DNA of 64,000 nucleotides from Clostridia bacterium (GTDB lineage: Bacteria > Bacillota > Clostridia > Oscillospirales > Acutalibacteraceae), in assembly GCA_017397845.1 (NCBI GenBank), contig JAFQHU010000003.1:248001-312000 (forward strand), read 5' to 3'. Below are positions 34,149 through 43,280 of the stretch, one piece after another. The notes beneath the pieces are model-generated. The model was not told the origin of the DNA. It worked only from the letters and a program-made list of their open reading frames with translations, and ran no database searches. Numbering within the stretch: the first letter of the stretch is position 1; every line of letters starts with the position of its first letter. The position numbers and the translations under genes are program-made.

Positions 34149-34697
34149 TTATTTTGTGTACACTTCCGGCTTAAGAATGCCGATAAAGGGTAAATTTCTA
34201 TAGAATTCATTGTAGTCAAGTCCGTAACCAACAACAAATGCATCGGGAACGGTTTTACCTGTATATTTAAGCTTAAGCTTAACATTCGGATCTCTTCTTT
34301 CGGGCTTATCGAGAAGAGAACAGCAGGCAACACTTTTAGGATTTCTTCCCTCAAGAACCATCATGAGCTTTTCGAGGGTTTTACCGCTGTCAAAAATATC
34401 TTCAATCACAAGAATATCATAATCCGAAATATCATAAGTTATATCCTTGGTGATATTTACTACACCTGCAGTAGAGGTGTTGGCTCCGTAATAACTTTTA
34501 GCGGACATAAAATCAATCTTACACGGAATATTTATTTCTTTCATCAGATCAGACATAAAGCAGACAGAGCCTTTAAGAACACAGACAAGAAGAAGGTTTT
34601 TTTCTTTATATTCCTCGTTGATCTGCCCTGCTATTCTTTTAACAATCGCTTTTATTTCTTCTTCAGAAAGAAGAATTTTCTGAATGTCATTAAGCAT
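34149..34697 (-). CDS. hpt: Hypoxanthine phosphoribosyltransferase
   Basis: A 182-residue purine salvage enzyme converting hypoxanthine or guanine plus PRPP to IMP or GMP. Signature: VIEDIFDSGKTLEKL (PRPP loop), the flexible-loop MSAKSYYG, and DAFVVGYGLDYNEFYRNLPF near the C-terminus. The start is placed at the ATG just after the tilS stop, with AAGGATGA as RBS overlapping the tilS end; the ATG three codons earlier overlaps tilS. Coupled to tilS and ftsH. Confidence 0.97.
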   Translation of the reverse strand: MLNDIQKILLSEEEIKAIVKRIAGQINEEYKEKNLLLVCVLKGSVCFMSDLMKEINIPCKIDFMSAKSYYGANTSTAGVVNITKDITYDISDYDILVIEDIFDSGKTLEKLMMVLEGRNPKSVACCSLLDKPERRDPNVKLKLKYTGKTVPDAFVVGYGLDYNEFYRNLPFIGILKPEVYTK

Positions 34698-34698
34698 A

Positions 34699-36006
34699 TT
34701 AATCATCCTTTTTTATAACAAATATTTTATCACTGTTTCCATCGGGTATATATGAAGCATTTACACCGACGCCTTCAACCCATACGATATTTTCGTCGTC
34801 ACGGAGTACGGCAATTTTTCCTCTTTCAATCACCGGGATATCCATTTCATTGAAAAGCTTTTTAAGACTTTTTGATACCTTTCTTTTAATAAAGGTAAAT
34901 TTGTCCCCTTCTCTTCGTGAAGAAAGAATCAGCTGTCCTTTGATTTTTGCACCGTCAAAAGCTCCTGTTTTTTCGTAATCCGAATCAGCAGTACTTAAAC
35001 TGTAAATACCGAATGGACTTTTTGCTTTGCCGTCGGAAAATTCAGTTTGCCACGGCTTTATTATTTTTTCTATATCAAAAAATAAAACTCCGTTTTCAAC
35101 TTTTGCATACCATCCGGCAGATATTTCAACCTTGCCGCCCCTGTTTTCGATGATTTTATTTACAAGGTCTGTATGTATATACAACGGTTGTTTTTTCATT
35201 TTATCGCAAAGAATTATAAGAATTGCTCTTTTTCTCACCGCTATGTGAGCCGAAGCAAACATTTCTGCATTAAATCCGCCACAAACCTCGGAAGTAATAA
35301 TAAGTTCTTTGGCAGACATATGAATAAAATCGTTCTCTTCGCTCAAAATGCTGCAAGTACGGGAAATATTTGAGGAAAAAGAAGCGTTAACTCTTTCAAA
35401 GGTCGGTATGACGTTATGTCTTATATAGTTGCGTGTATAATCATCGGCGAGATTTGTGCTGTCAGTAACGTAAGGAACCTTTTCGTCACAGCAATATTTT
35501 TCAATTTCTTCCCTCGTACATGTAATCAAAGGCCTTATAATATTCGGTTCTCTTTTGGCCGGAATACCGCAAAGGCCCTTAATACCTGTACCTCGAAGAA
35601 GATTGTAAACTGTGGTTTCGATACTGTCAGAAAGAGAATGAGCAACCGCAACAGCATCACAATTTGCTTTTTCAAAGCATTCATAACGCACCTTTCTGCC
35701 GCACTCCTCAGTACCCAGACCTAATTTTTCAGAAAGAACAGCAACATTCACGGAGTGCACAGTAAGCTCAATACCGTTTTCTTGGCAGTAATCTCTTACC
35801 AGCTTTTCGTCTCTGAGAGCTTCATCACCTCTTAAATTATGATTCACATGAACCGCTTTAAGGATTATACCGTACTTATCCTTTAATGAACTTAAAATAT
35901 GCAAAAGGCACATCGAATCGGCACCGCCCGAAACGCCCACAGCAACAGACCTTACACCTTCAAATAACCGATAATTTTCAACCGTATTTATAACCTTACA
36001 TATCAT
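34699..36006 (-). CDS. tilS: tRNA(Ile)-lysidine synthase
   Basis: A 435-residue ATP-dependent enzyme that modifies C34 of the CAU-anticodon tRNA-Ile to lysidine, essential for decoding AUA. PP-loop motif GVSGGADSMCLLHIL near residue 25, then VNHNLRG and VAHSLSDSIETTVYNLLRGTG. The C-terminal TilS domain includes REGDKFTFIKRKVSKSLKKL. The ATG overlaps the end of dnaB by 11 bases and gives the canonical N-terminus; a frame 17 codons longer lies inside dnaB. Confidence 0.96.
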   Translation of the reverse strand: MICKVINTVENYRLFEGVRSVAVGVSGGADSMCLLHILSSLKDKYGIILKAVHVNHNLRGDEALRDEKLVRDYCQENGIELTVHSVNVAVLSEKLGLGTEECGRKVRYECFEKANCDAVAVAHSLSDSIETTVYNLLRGTGIKGLCGIPAKREPNIIRPLITCTREEIEKYCCDEKVPYVTDSTNLADDYTRNYIRHNVIPTFERVNASFSSNISRTCSILSEENDFIHMSAKELIITSEVCGGFNAEMFASAHIAVRKRAILIILCDKMKKQPLYIHTDLVNKIIENRGGKVEISAGWYAKVENGVLFFDIEKIIKPWQTEFSDGKAKSPFGIYSLSTADSDYEKTGAFDGAKIKGQLILSSRREGDKFTFIKRKVSKSLKKLFNEMDIPVIERGKIAVLRDDENIVWVEGVGVNASYIPDGNSDKIFVIKKDD

Positions 36007-37387
36007 TTCTGATGGTCTCCAGATTCGAGAACAATGTATAATCACCGTTCCAGGCAACCTTTACCGTAGTGGTTGGACCGTGACGGTTTTTTGCGATAAT
36101 AAATTCAGCTTCGTTTACAGCGGGTCTTTCCATTTCGGAGGGACCGTCATCCTTTTCTGTAGCATAATATTCATCTCTGTAAAGCATTATAACGATATCG
36201 GCATCCTGTTCAATAGAACCTGACTCACGAAGATCGGAAAGCTGAGGTTTGTGCGATTTACCTCTGCCCTCTGTGGTACGTGCCAACTGGGCGAGAACAA
36301 CCACGGGAATGTTCAGGTCCTTCGCCATCAGCTTAAGATTTCGTGTGATTTCCGAAACCTCCTGTACACGGCTTTCAACTCGTGTACCGCTTTTCATGAG
36401 CTGAAGATAATCAACGAAAACCGCGTCTACATCACGGAGTCTTCTTATTCTTGATTTCATTTCAGATACCGTCATATTTGATGTATCATCAAAGTATAGC
36501 TCACAGTTACTCAGGAGCGCTGTAGCAGTAGCAAGCTTGGCCCATTCATCACCCGAAATGTTTCCTGTTCTCATTTTCGTGCTTTCAACTCGCGCTTCGG
36601 TAGAAAGCACCCTCTGTGCAAGCTGCTCTTTAGTCATTTCGAGAGAGAAGAAAAGAACCTTCTTTTTACCCATCATAGCAGTATTTCGGGCAAGATTAAG
36701 AGCCAGACTTGTTTTACCCATGGCAGGACGAGCACCGATAATGAGAAGATCGGAGCGGTTAAGTCCGGTAATCGCTTTGTCGAGATCGGTGAAGCCTGTC
36801 GTAAAGCCCTTATATTTATCCCTGTCGGCAGAACTCAGCTTCTGAAGCTTGTCATATACCTCGTTAACGATAATGTCACCGATTCTTGTAGGGCCTTTTG
36901 ATACCCTGCCCTGTCTGATATCGTAAATCTGCTGTTCAGCCGATTCAAGAAGAGTATCAGCGGGCTCAGATGATGCCGATGCTTCGTCAATTATTCTTTT
37001 TGAAACATTAATAAGTGTACGGATATAATATTTTTCACGGATTATAAGAGAATATTCTTCAACATTTTCCGTCGAGGGAACAATCTGCGTAAGCTGAAAA
37101 AGATACTGTTTTCCGCCTGCATCATCATAAACTTTATCTTTTTTAAGCTTTTCTAAAACGATAAGAGGATCGATTTTACCGCCCAAAGCATCTATTTCCT
37201 GCATAACGGTAAAAATTGCTTTATGCTGAGGCAGATAAAAATAATCGGGCTTAACAATTATCAGAACCTGTGTAATGCAGGAAGGATCGATAAGTATAGA
37301 GCCGAGAATAGCCTGTTCAGCTTCAAGGGAATACGGCATATTAATATCATCGACAGATGAATACGAACCGGTATGTTCCGCAGCCAT
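35996..37387 (-). CDS. dnaB: Replicative DNA helicase
   Basis: A 463-residue hexameric helicase that unwinds DNA at the fork. N-terminal primase-binding domain (PYSLEAEQAILGSILIDPS). RecA-like ATPase with Walker A GARPAMGKTSLALNLA, Walker B AVFVDYLQLM and arginine-finger region ESGSIEQDADIVIMLYRDEY. The preceding GTG is rejected because GAGGTG is itself the RBS of the ATG. No intein is present, unlike in some bacterial dnaB genes. rplI-dnaB is the typical order in Firmicutes. Confidence 0.98.
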   Translation of the reverse strand: MAAEHTGSYSSVDDINMPYSLEAEQAILGSILIDPSCITQVLIIVKPDYFYLPQHKAIFTVMQEIDALGGKIDPLIVLEKLKKDKVYDDAGGKQYLFQLTQIVPSTENVEEYSLIIREKYYIRTLINVSKRIIDEASASSEPADTLLESAEQQIYDIRQGRVSKGPTRIGDIIVNEVYDKLQKLSSADRDKYKGFTTGFTDLDKAITGLNRSDLLIIGARPAMGKTSLALNLARNTAMMGKKKVLFFSLEMTKEQLAQRVLSTEARVESTKMRTGNISGDEWAKLATATALLSNCELYFDDTSNMTVSEMKSRIRRLRDVDAVFVDYLQLMKSGTRVESRVQEVSEITRNLKLMAKDLNIPVVVLAQLARTTEGRGKSHKPQLSDLRESGSIEQDADIVIMLYRDEYYATEKDDGPSEMERPAVNEAEFIIAKNRHGPTTTVKVAWNGDYTLFSNLETIRNDM

Positions 37388-37422
37388 AATTTTCACCTCA
37401 TTTTCTTTTTGTAAGTCTTATA

Positions 37423-37863
37423 TTATTCTCCGACCATTACAAACAGTTTGGCAGAGATTCCCTGATAAAGTTTAACTTCAAATTCATATGTGCCGAACTG
37501 CTTTATATCATCGACAACAATCTTTCTTTTGTCAACCTTGATACCGAAATCCGCAGCAAGCTTCTCAGCGATTTCTTTGCTTGTAACAGAGCCGAAAAGC
37601 TTACCGTTCTGACCGGCTTTAGCAGTAAGACGAAGAGTTTTACCGGAAATCTCTTCAGCATTTTTCTTTGCTGTAGCTGTTTCAGTTTCAATTCTGTATT
37701 TTTCTGCCTGTTCACGGTTTTTGAGCTCAGACATATTCTGAGCATTGGCTTCTACTGCAAGATTTTTAGGGAAAAGAAAATTACGTGCATAACCGTCAGA
37801 TGCATTAACAAGCTGACCTTTTTTACCCAAACCCTTTACATCCTGTTTTAATACAACTTTCAT
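37423..37863 (-). CDS. rplI: 50S ribosomal protein L9
   Basis: A 146-residue protein of the large subunit. N-terminal rRNA-binding domain MKVVLKQDVKGLGKKGQLVN with NFLFPKNLAVEA, a long connecting helix rich in Lys/Glu, and a C-terminal domain with LFGSVTSKEIAEKL. Length is close to the usual 148-150. It lies between gdpP and dnaB, as in many Firmicutes. Confidence 0.98.
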   Translation of the reverse strand: MKVVLKQDVKGLGKKGQLVNASDGYARNFLFPKNLAVEANAQNMSELKNREQAEKYRIETETATAKKNAEEISGKTLRLTAKAGQNGKLFGSVTSKEIAEKLAADFGIKVDKRKIVVDDIKQFGTYEFEVKLYQGISAKLFVMVGE

Positions 37864-37878
37864 TATATTTTACCTCCG

Positions 37879-39840
37879 TCATAAATTGTTATAATATTCA
37901 TCGATTGCATTTTCGAGTATTTTTTCGGCCTCATCCGAAGAAATATCACCAAGCTGACAGGCAGACATAGTTTGATGACCGCCGCCGCCTAAATTTTCCA
38001 TGATAAGCTGAACGTTAATTTCTCCGTAAGACCTTGCTGAAATATTTATTGCTCCACCCTGTGAAAAAATTACAAATGAAGCTTTAATTCCTTCTATATT
38101 AAGCATCTCATCAGCCGCCTGAGAAGTAACAAGTCTGATACCATCAAATTCATTTTCCACGACAGATATGGCGCATTTTCTGTATTCACGGGCAATATCA
38201 ATAACCGTGTTTCTATTACGGAAAAGACCCATGTTATTTGAAAACAGCTTTTTGCACTCGACTGTATTTGCACCTCTGGAGCGAAGATATGCTGCGGCCT
38301 CAAAGGTACGGACACCCGCCCTGAGGATAAAATTCCGCGTATCAAGCATAATACCGGAAAGAAGTGCCGTAGAAACGAAACGGTCAAGCACCGGCTCATT
38401 ATCCACATACTGTGCAATTTCCGCAACCATCTCTGAAGCAGATGAAGAACCGGGAAGATGGTAAAACATTACGGTATCTTCAATAAAGCCGACAGATTTT
38501 CGGTGATGGTCAATAACCATAACTTTTTTTACTTTATCAACCAGCACAGGACTCTCCGTAAAAGCCTGCTTATGTGTGTCAGTAATAATAAGTAATGTAT
38601 TATCGGTAAGCAACACCTCCGCTTTATGAGGATGAACGAGCTTAAGCGCATCGTTTTCTTCTTTGAAAAGATTGACCAACGGTCCCGCAAGAGTGTTTGT
38701 TTCATCAATTACAATATGCACGGGCTTTGAAAAACGCTCTGCTATGCTGAGCATACCCACCGAAGAGCCGAAGGAGTCAAAGTCGGAAAACCTGTGACCC
38801 ATGATAATAACATTGTCGCTGTCTGAAATTATCTCAGCCATAGTTTTGGCAATAAGTCTCGTTCTTACCTTGTTCCTTTTTTCGTAACCGGCAGACACGC
38901 CGCCGAAAAATTTATACTCGGTGTCCTTTTTTATGGCAACCTGATCTCCGCCGCGGCTCTGAGCCATGTCGAGAGCCTGTTTAGCAAAGGAATTTGCTTC
39001 AATAATATTGTCACTTTTACCTACACCTATAGAAAGTGAAATTTCTGTGCTCTTGCCCTCATAAGTAAAGTTACGGACATCCTCTAAAATAGAGAATTTA
39101 TCGTTAATCATTCTTTTCAGATTTTTTTCTTCGGCAAAAATGAGCATTCTGGCGTTTGAAAATTTTCTGCAAAGACAGCCATATGAGGATGCCCAATCAT
39201 CTATCATCTGTTCCGTGTAGCTGAATATAGAGGTACAGTCGCTTTCTTTAAAGTTCTGATATACCTCGTCAGCGTTATCGATAACAGTAAGCATAACCGA
39301 GGGAATGGAGTCAAGATACTTTTTTTCTGTTTCTTTTAATTCGGTTTGATTAAAGAAATAAATAAGATAAATAAACTCTCCGTCGCCCAAATCAATTTCG
39401 TTGGTAAAAACCGAAAAATAGTGACCGTGCGAATTAACAGAATAACCCCGACCTTCGAGCATATCATCAATACGTTCTTTTTTCAAAAGAGTCTGTATTT
39501 TGCTGTCCTTTGTTTCTTTATTTATTTCGAAATCATTTGCAAAGCTACTGTTGAACCAAATAATCGTACCGTCATTTTCAACTACCACACAAGGTACGGT
39601 TAACTTATCAAAGGCTTTACCCGGACCGAAATTAAGCTCGTCATATACCGTACTGATTTTGCTTAAAAGTTTGGCTTTTTTTCGACTGTGATAGCTGATT
39701 TTGCCTACCATTAAAGCACATACAACAGTAAGACCTATAACACCGACATTACGGTTATAAAAAAGCACCGCACCGAAAAATAAAGCACTCACAGCAAAGG
39801 ATATAAGGGATATATCATAAGCTTTCCATAATTTTTTCAT
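37879..39840 (-). CDS. gdpP: Cyclic-di-AMP phosphodiesterase GdpP (YybT)
   Basis: A 653-residue membrane enzyme hydrolysing c-di-AMP, so it tunes wall stress and potassium balance. Two membrane helices (about 10-50), a PAS-like domain (about 75-170), a degenerate GGDEF domain (about 170-305, with no GGDEF motif left), then DHH-DHHA1. The DHH part shows GHRFSDFDSFGSS, TDTHKQ, VIDHHRKS and the C-terminal GGGHQTMSACQ. The gene is 4 bases after rnj and 15 before rplI, so it belongs to the same operon. It is essentially a textbook member. Confidence 0.97.
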   Translation of the reverse strand: MKKLWKAYDISLISFAVSALFFGAVLFYNRNVGVIGLTVVCALMVGKISYHSRKKAKLLSKISTVYDELNFGPGKAFDKLTVPCVVVENDGTIIWFNSSFANDFEINKETKDSKIQTLLKKERIDDMLEGRGYSVNSHGHYFSVFTNEIDLGDGEFIYLIYFFNQTELKETEKKYLDSIPSVMLTVIDNADEVYQNFKESDCTSIFSYTEQMIDDWASSYGCLCRKFSNARMLIFAEEKNLKRMINDKFSILEDVRNFTYEGKSTEISLSIGVGKSDNIIEANSFAKQALDMAQSRGGDQVAIKKDTEYKFFGGVSAGYEKRNKVRTRLIAKTMAEIISDSDNVIIMGHRFSDFDSFGSSVGMLSIAERFSKPVHIVIDETNTLAGPLVNLFKEENDALKLVHPHKAEVLLTDNTLLIITDTHKQAFTESPVLVDKVKKVMVIDHHRKSVGFIEDTVMFYHLPGSSSASEMVAEIAQYVDNEPVLDRFVSTALLSGIMLDTRNFILRAGVRTFEAAAYLRSRGANTVECKKLFSNNMGLFRNRNTVIDIAREYRKCAISVVENEFDGIRLVTSQAADEMLNIEGIKASFVIFSQGGAINISARSYGEINVQLIMENLGGGGHQTMSACQLGDISSDEAEKILENAIDEYYNNL

Positions 39841-39844
39841 TATT

Positions 39845-41704
39845 TTAAATCTCCATAAGAATAGGTAAAATCATCGGACTTCTCTTAGTTCTTTCGTACA
39901 TAAGCTTTGAAATATCGTCACGGATTCTGCCCTTTATGGCTCCCCAATCCTTTATATTTTTATCATAACAGCGCATAAGTGTTTCATAAGCTGTATTTTT
40001 TGCATCGAAAATCAGCTCTTCCGCTTCCTTCACAAACACAAAACCTCTCGAAACCACTTCAGGACCCGAAACAAGCTCACCGGTTACACCGTCAAGAGTG
40101 GCAACAACAATAATTATACCGTCCTGTGCAAGATGCTTTCTGTCACGCAGCACAACAGAGCCGACATCACCAACACCGGATCCGTCAACAAAAATTTTAC
40201 CCGCAGGCACATTAGAGACAGTTTTGATGTAATCTTCACATAATTCCACCTGTGTTCCGTTATCGGCAAGTATTATATTTTTTTTGTCGATTCCTATTGA
40301 CACAGCGAGCTCAGCATGCTTTTGAATATGCTTCTGTTCACCGTGAACAGGAATAAAATACTTCGGTTTTACGATACTGAGCATCAACTTGAGCTCTTCA
40401 CGGCAAGCGTGTCCCGAAACGTGCACATCGTACATTTTTTCATAGACAACCTCCGCACCGAGCTTCATAAGCTCATTGACCACTCTGCCAACAGTTTTTT
40501 CATTACCCGGAATAGGTGTGGCAGAAATAATAACATAATCATTTGGTCCGACATTAACTTTTCGGTGATCGGACATAGCCATTCGGGTTAAAGCGGACAT
40601 GGGCTCGCCCTGACTGCCTGTGGTGATAAGAACAACCTGATCGTCGGTATAGCGGTTAATCATATCAAGCTTAATAAGAATGCCGTCAGGTACTTTGAGA
40701 TAACCGAGCTCAGCACTTATTGCGACGACGTTTTCAAGGCTTCTGCCTGAAAGAGCAACCTTTCTTCCGAAACGCTCGGCAACATTAATTATCTGCTGTA
40801 CTCTGTGTATATTTGACGCAAAAGTAGCAACAATTATTCTCCTTTTTTGTGCCTTTCGGAAAAGAAGCTCAAAGGAATCGCCTACCTTCCTTTCACTTTC
40901 GGTGTATCCGGGTCGCTCCGCATTGGTGGAGTCAGCCATCATACAAAGAACGCCTTCCTTCCCAAGCTCGGAAAAACGTGAAATATCAATCATACCGCCG
41001 TCTATAGGCGTGGAATCAATTTTAAAGTCACCTGTGTGTACAACCGTTCCGACCTCACATTTGATAGCAAAGCCTACAGCATCGGGAATGGAATGATTTA
41101 CGTGAATAAATTCAACAGTAAAACCGCCCAATGTTACACTTTCTCCTGCTTTGACAACATTGAGCTTGGCTGAACCGAAAAGACCGTGTTCTTTAAGCTT
41201 ACACTCGATAAGTCCGTTTGTAAGACGAGTGCTGTAAACCGGAATGTTTACAGTTTTTAAAAGGTAAGCAAGGGAACCGATATGATCCTCATGTCCGTGA
41301 GTTATGAAAATACCGCGAATTTTATCAGCGTTCTTTTCAATATACGAAAAATCAGGAATTACAAGGTCAATACCGGGCATATCCTCGTCAGGAAACGCAA
41401 GACCGCTGTCAACAATAATAATATCATTTTTATATTCGAAAAGTGTTATATTTTTACCGACCTCATTGAGACCTCCGAGAAAAGCGATTCTGATCGGACT
41501 TGCTTTTTTCTTTTTCTTATTCTGATTTGAGCTTTTGCGTTTACCGGCTGGTTCTGTCTGACTCTTTTTCTTTTTCACATTAAATGCCTTGTTTGTTTTG
41601 TTTTTTGCCGGTATATTTTTTGTATTACTCTGCTGCTTCTGATTCTGCTTATTGGCCGACTTATTTTTTTGAATGTTGTTCTGTTTTTGATTTTTTTCGT
41701 TCAT
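39845..41704 (-). CDS. rnj: Ribonuclease J with basic low-complexity N-terminal extension
   Basis: A 619-residue endo/5'-exoribonuclease for mRNA decay and RNA maturation. Metallo-beta-lactamase core: FLGGLNEVGKN, IFITHGHEDHIGSLAYLL (HxHxDH zinc motif), HTGDFKID, then the beta-CASP domain and HVSGHACREELKLML. The first 72 residues are an added tail of Lys, Asn and Gln (for example NIQKNKSANKQNQKQQSN) before the core starts. The RBS (AAGGAG) is about 14 bases from the ATG, a long gap, yet no inner start fits. First gene of the operon that runs to ftsH. Confidence 0.96.
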   Translation of the reverse strand: MNEKNQKQNNIQKNKSANKQNQKQQSNTKNIPAKNKTNKAFNVKKKKSQTEPAGKRKSSNQNKKKKKASPIRIAFLGGLNEVGKNITLFEYKNDIIIVDSGLAFPDEDMPGIDLVIPDFSYIEKNADKIRGIFITHGHEDHIGSLAYLLKTVNIPVYSTRLTNGLIECKLKEHGLFGSAKLNVVKAGESVTLGGFTVEFIHVNHSIPDAVGFAIKCEVGTVVHTGDFKIDSTPIDGGMIDISRFSELGKEGVLCMMADSTNAERPGYTESERKVGDSFELLFRKAQKRRIIVATFASNIHRVQQIINVAERFGRKVALSGRSLENVVAISAELGYLKVPDGILIKLDMINRYTDDQVVLITTGSQGEPMSALTRMAMSDHRKVNVGPNDYVIISATPIPGNEKTVGRVVNELMKLGAEVVYEKMYDVHVSGHACREELKLMLSIVKPKYFIPVHGEQKHIQKHAELAVSIGIDKKNIILADNGTQVELCEDYIKTVSNVPAGKIFVDGSGVGDVGSVVLRDRKHLAQDGIIIVVATLDGVTGELVSGPEVVSRGFVFVKEAEELIFDAKNTAYETLMRCYDKNIKDWGAIKGRIRDDISKLMYERTKRSPMILPILMEI

Positions 41705-41903
41705 TTAAGCTTAATTCACTCCTTTATGAATGTCGTTATATATATGTTCGTTTAGATTATTCTGATTTTGACTATATCAGCCCATATTAAGGCATTATTA
41801 GTTATAATACTATTTTTTCTCTTCTATGTCAAGAAAAATACGTTTTATTATCTCATGTACATTCTGTATATGCACGAAAACACCTTTTTGCTTTATTTTT
41901 ATC

Positions 41904-41933
41904 TTGACAAACTATACATAAAAAAAGTAAAAT
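41904..41933 (+). promoter_or_regulatory. Promoter of the first polyol-phosphate transferase gene
   Basis: TTGACA, 18-base spacer, TAAAAT. The rest of the 258-base gap after rnj (41705-41962) shows nothing else I can identify. Confidence 0.75.
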
Positions 41934-41962
41934 GAGGTAAAATCTCTGAAAGGAGTTTGCAC

Positions 41963-43192
41963 ATGGTATTACGAAATATATTCAGCAAACTGAAAAAATT
42001 ATTTCTTCGTATACGCAGCCGAATACTGACCGAGTATACCATCATGCACCTTTATCCTGCGATATACAAAAAATATGCCTCAAAGCCCTGCAACGAAAAC
42101 AAGGTCATCTTTGTTGAATCGAGACTTGCGACTCTCTCAAACAGCTTCCGCATCATGTACAGTACTCTTGAAGCCGAAACGGATTATGAACTCAGTAGCC
42201 ATTTTTTAAGAAAAACTTTTGTTGATGACCTCGAGTATGTAAGAAATTGTAAAGCACTTATAAAAGATATGGCAACCGCCAAATGTATTTTTATGGACGA
42301 AGCAACACATATATTTGCAAAAATCAACCTGAGACCGGAAACGAGTTTTGTTCAGCTGTGGCACGGATGCGGTGCTTTTAAAAAATTCGGATACAGTGTT
42401 CAGGACGGAAAATTCGGAGCATCACGCAGAGCTAAAACAAGGTATCCGGTTCACACAAACTACACACTTGTTACGGTAAGCAGCGATGAGGTTATCAAAC
42501 ATTTTGAAAACGCGATGAATCTCACCGACAAAAACATTGTGCGTGCTACAGGGGTAAGCAGAACAGACATTTTTTATGATGAAGCTTTCATAAAATCCTC
42601 CTATAGCAAATTATATTCCCTTTTGCCTGAGGCGAGAAACAAAAAAGTAATTCTTTATGCACCGACTTTCAGAGGAAACGTTGAAGCTGCCGTCGCTCCG
42701 GATAAGCTTGATATTTATATGATGGAGCAAAAGCTCAGCGATAAATATATTCTCATCTTAAAGCACCATCCGCTTGCAAATAAACCACCTGAAATATACG
42801 GGAAATTTGCTTATGATTTTTCAGAAAAAATGTCGGTTGATGAATTAATGTGTGTAAGTGACATTTGTATTTCCGACTATTCTTCACTCATATTTGAATA
42901 TTCACTGTTTGAAAGACCTATGGTTTTCTTTGCTTACGACCTTGATGAATACTTCGATGAAAGAGGATTTTATTACGATTACGATGAGCTTACTCCCGGT
43001 CCGGTTTTCAAATCTACTGACGAAATCACAGACTATATTATGGATATTGACAGCCTTTACAATAAAAATACAATTATAAATTTCAGAAATAAATTTATGA
43101 GTGCCTGCGACGGAAATGCTACACACAGAATTATTAATGAGGTTTTCGGTGAAGAATATAATAAACACAGAATTAACAAATGCCAAAAATAA
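41963..43192 (+). CDS. CDP-glycerol/CDP-ribitol polyol-phosphate transferase, TarL/TagF-like (copy 1)
   Basis: A 409-residue, membrane-associated cytoplasmic transferase of the Glyphos_transf family that adds glycerol- or ribitol-phosphate units to teichoic-acid chains. Seen: a basic N-terminus, VQLWHGCGAFKKFGYS (family WHG..K..G motif), VILYAPTFRG, ILKHHPL and the CISDYSSLIFEYSLFERPM motif. With tarI and tarJ downstream, CDP-ribitol is the likely donor. ATG chosen with AGGAG 7 bases before it. Close paralog of the next gene, but 59 residues shorter at the N-terminus. Confidence 0.88.
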   Translation: MVLRNIFSKLKKLFLRIRSRILTEYTIMHLYPAIYKKYASKPCNENKVIFVESRLATLSNSFRIMYSTLEAETDYELSSHFLRKTFVDDLEYVRNCKALIKDMATAKCIFMDEATHIFAKINLRPETSFVQLWHGCGAFKKFGYSVQDGKFGASRRAKTRYPVHTNYTLVTVSSDEVIKHFENAMNLTDKNIVRATGVSRTDIFYDEAFIKSSYSKLYSLLPEARNKKVILYAPTFRGNVEAAVAPDKLDIYMMEQKLSDKYILILKHHPLANKPPEIYGKFAYDFSEKMSVDELMCVSDICISDYSSLIFEYSLFERPMVFFAYDLDEYFDERGFYYDYDELTPGPVFKSTDEITDYIMDIDSLYNKNTIINFRNKFMSACDGNATHRIINEVFGEEYNKHRINKCQK

Positions 43193-43206
43193 CTACGCCC
43201 TTTTTC

Positions 43207-43234
43207 TTGACAAAATTCTGTTTTTATGTACAAT
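43207..43234 (+). promoter_or_regulatory. Promoter of the second polyol-phosphate transferase gene
   Basis: TTGACA, 16-base spacer, TACAAT, in the 88-base gap. Confidence 0.7.
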
Positions 43235-43280
43235 ATATTGAGTAATTCTGCAAAAGCAAAAACAGGAAAGGAAGTTTTAT

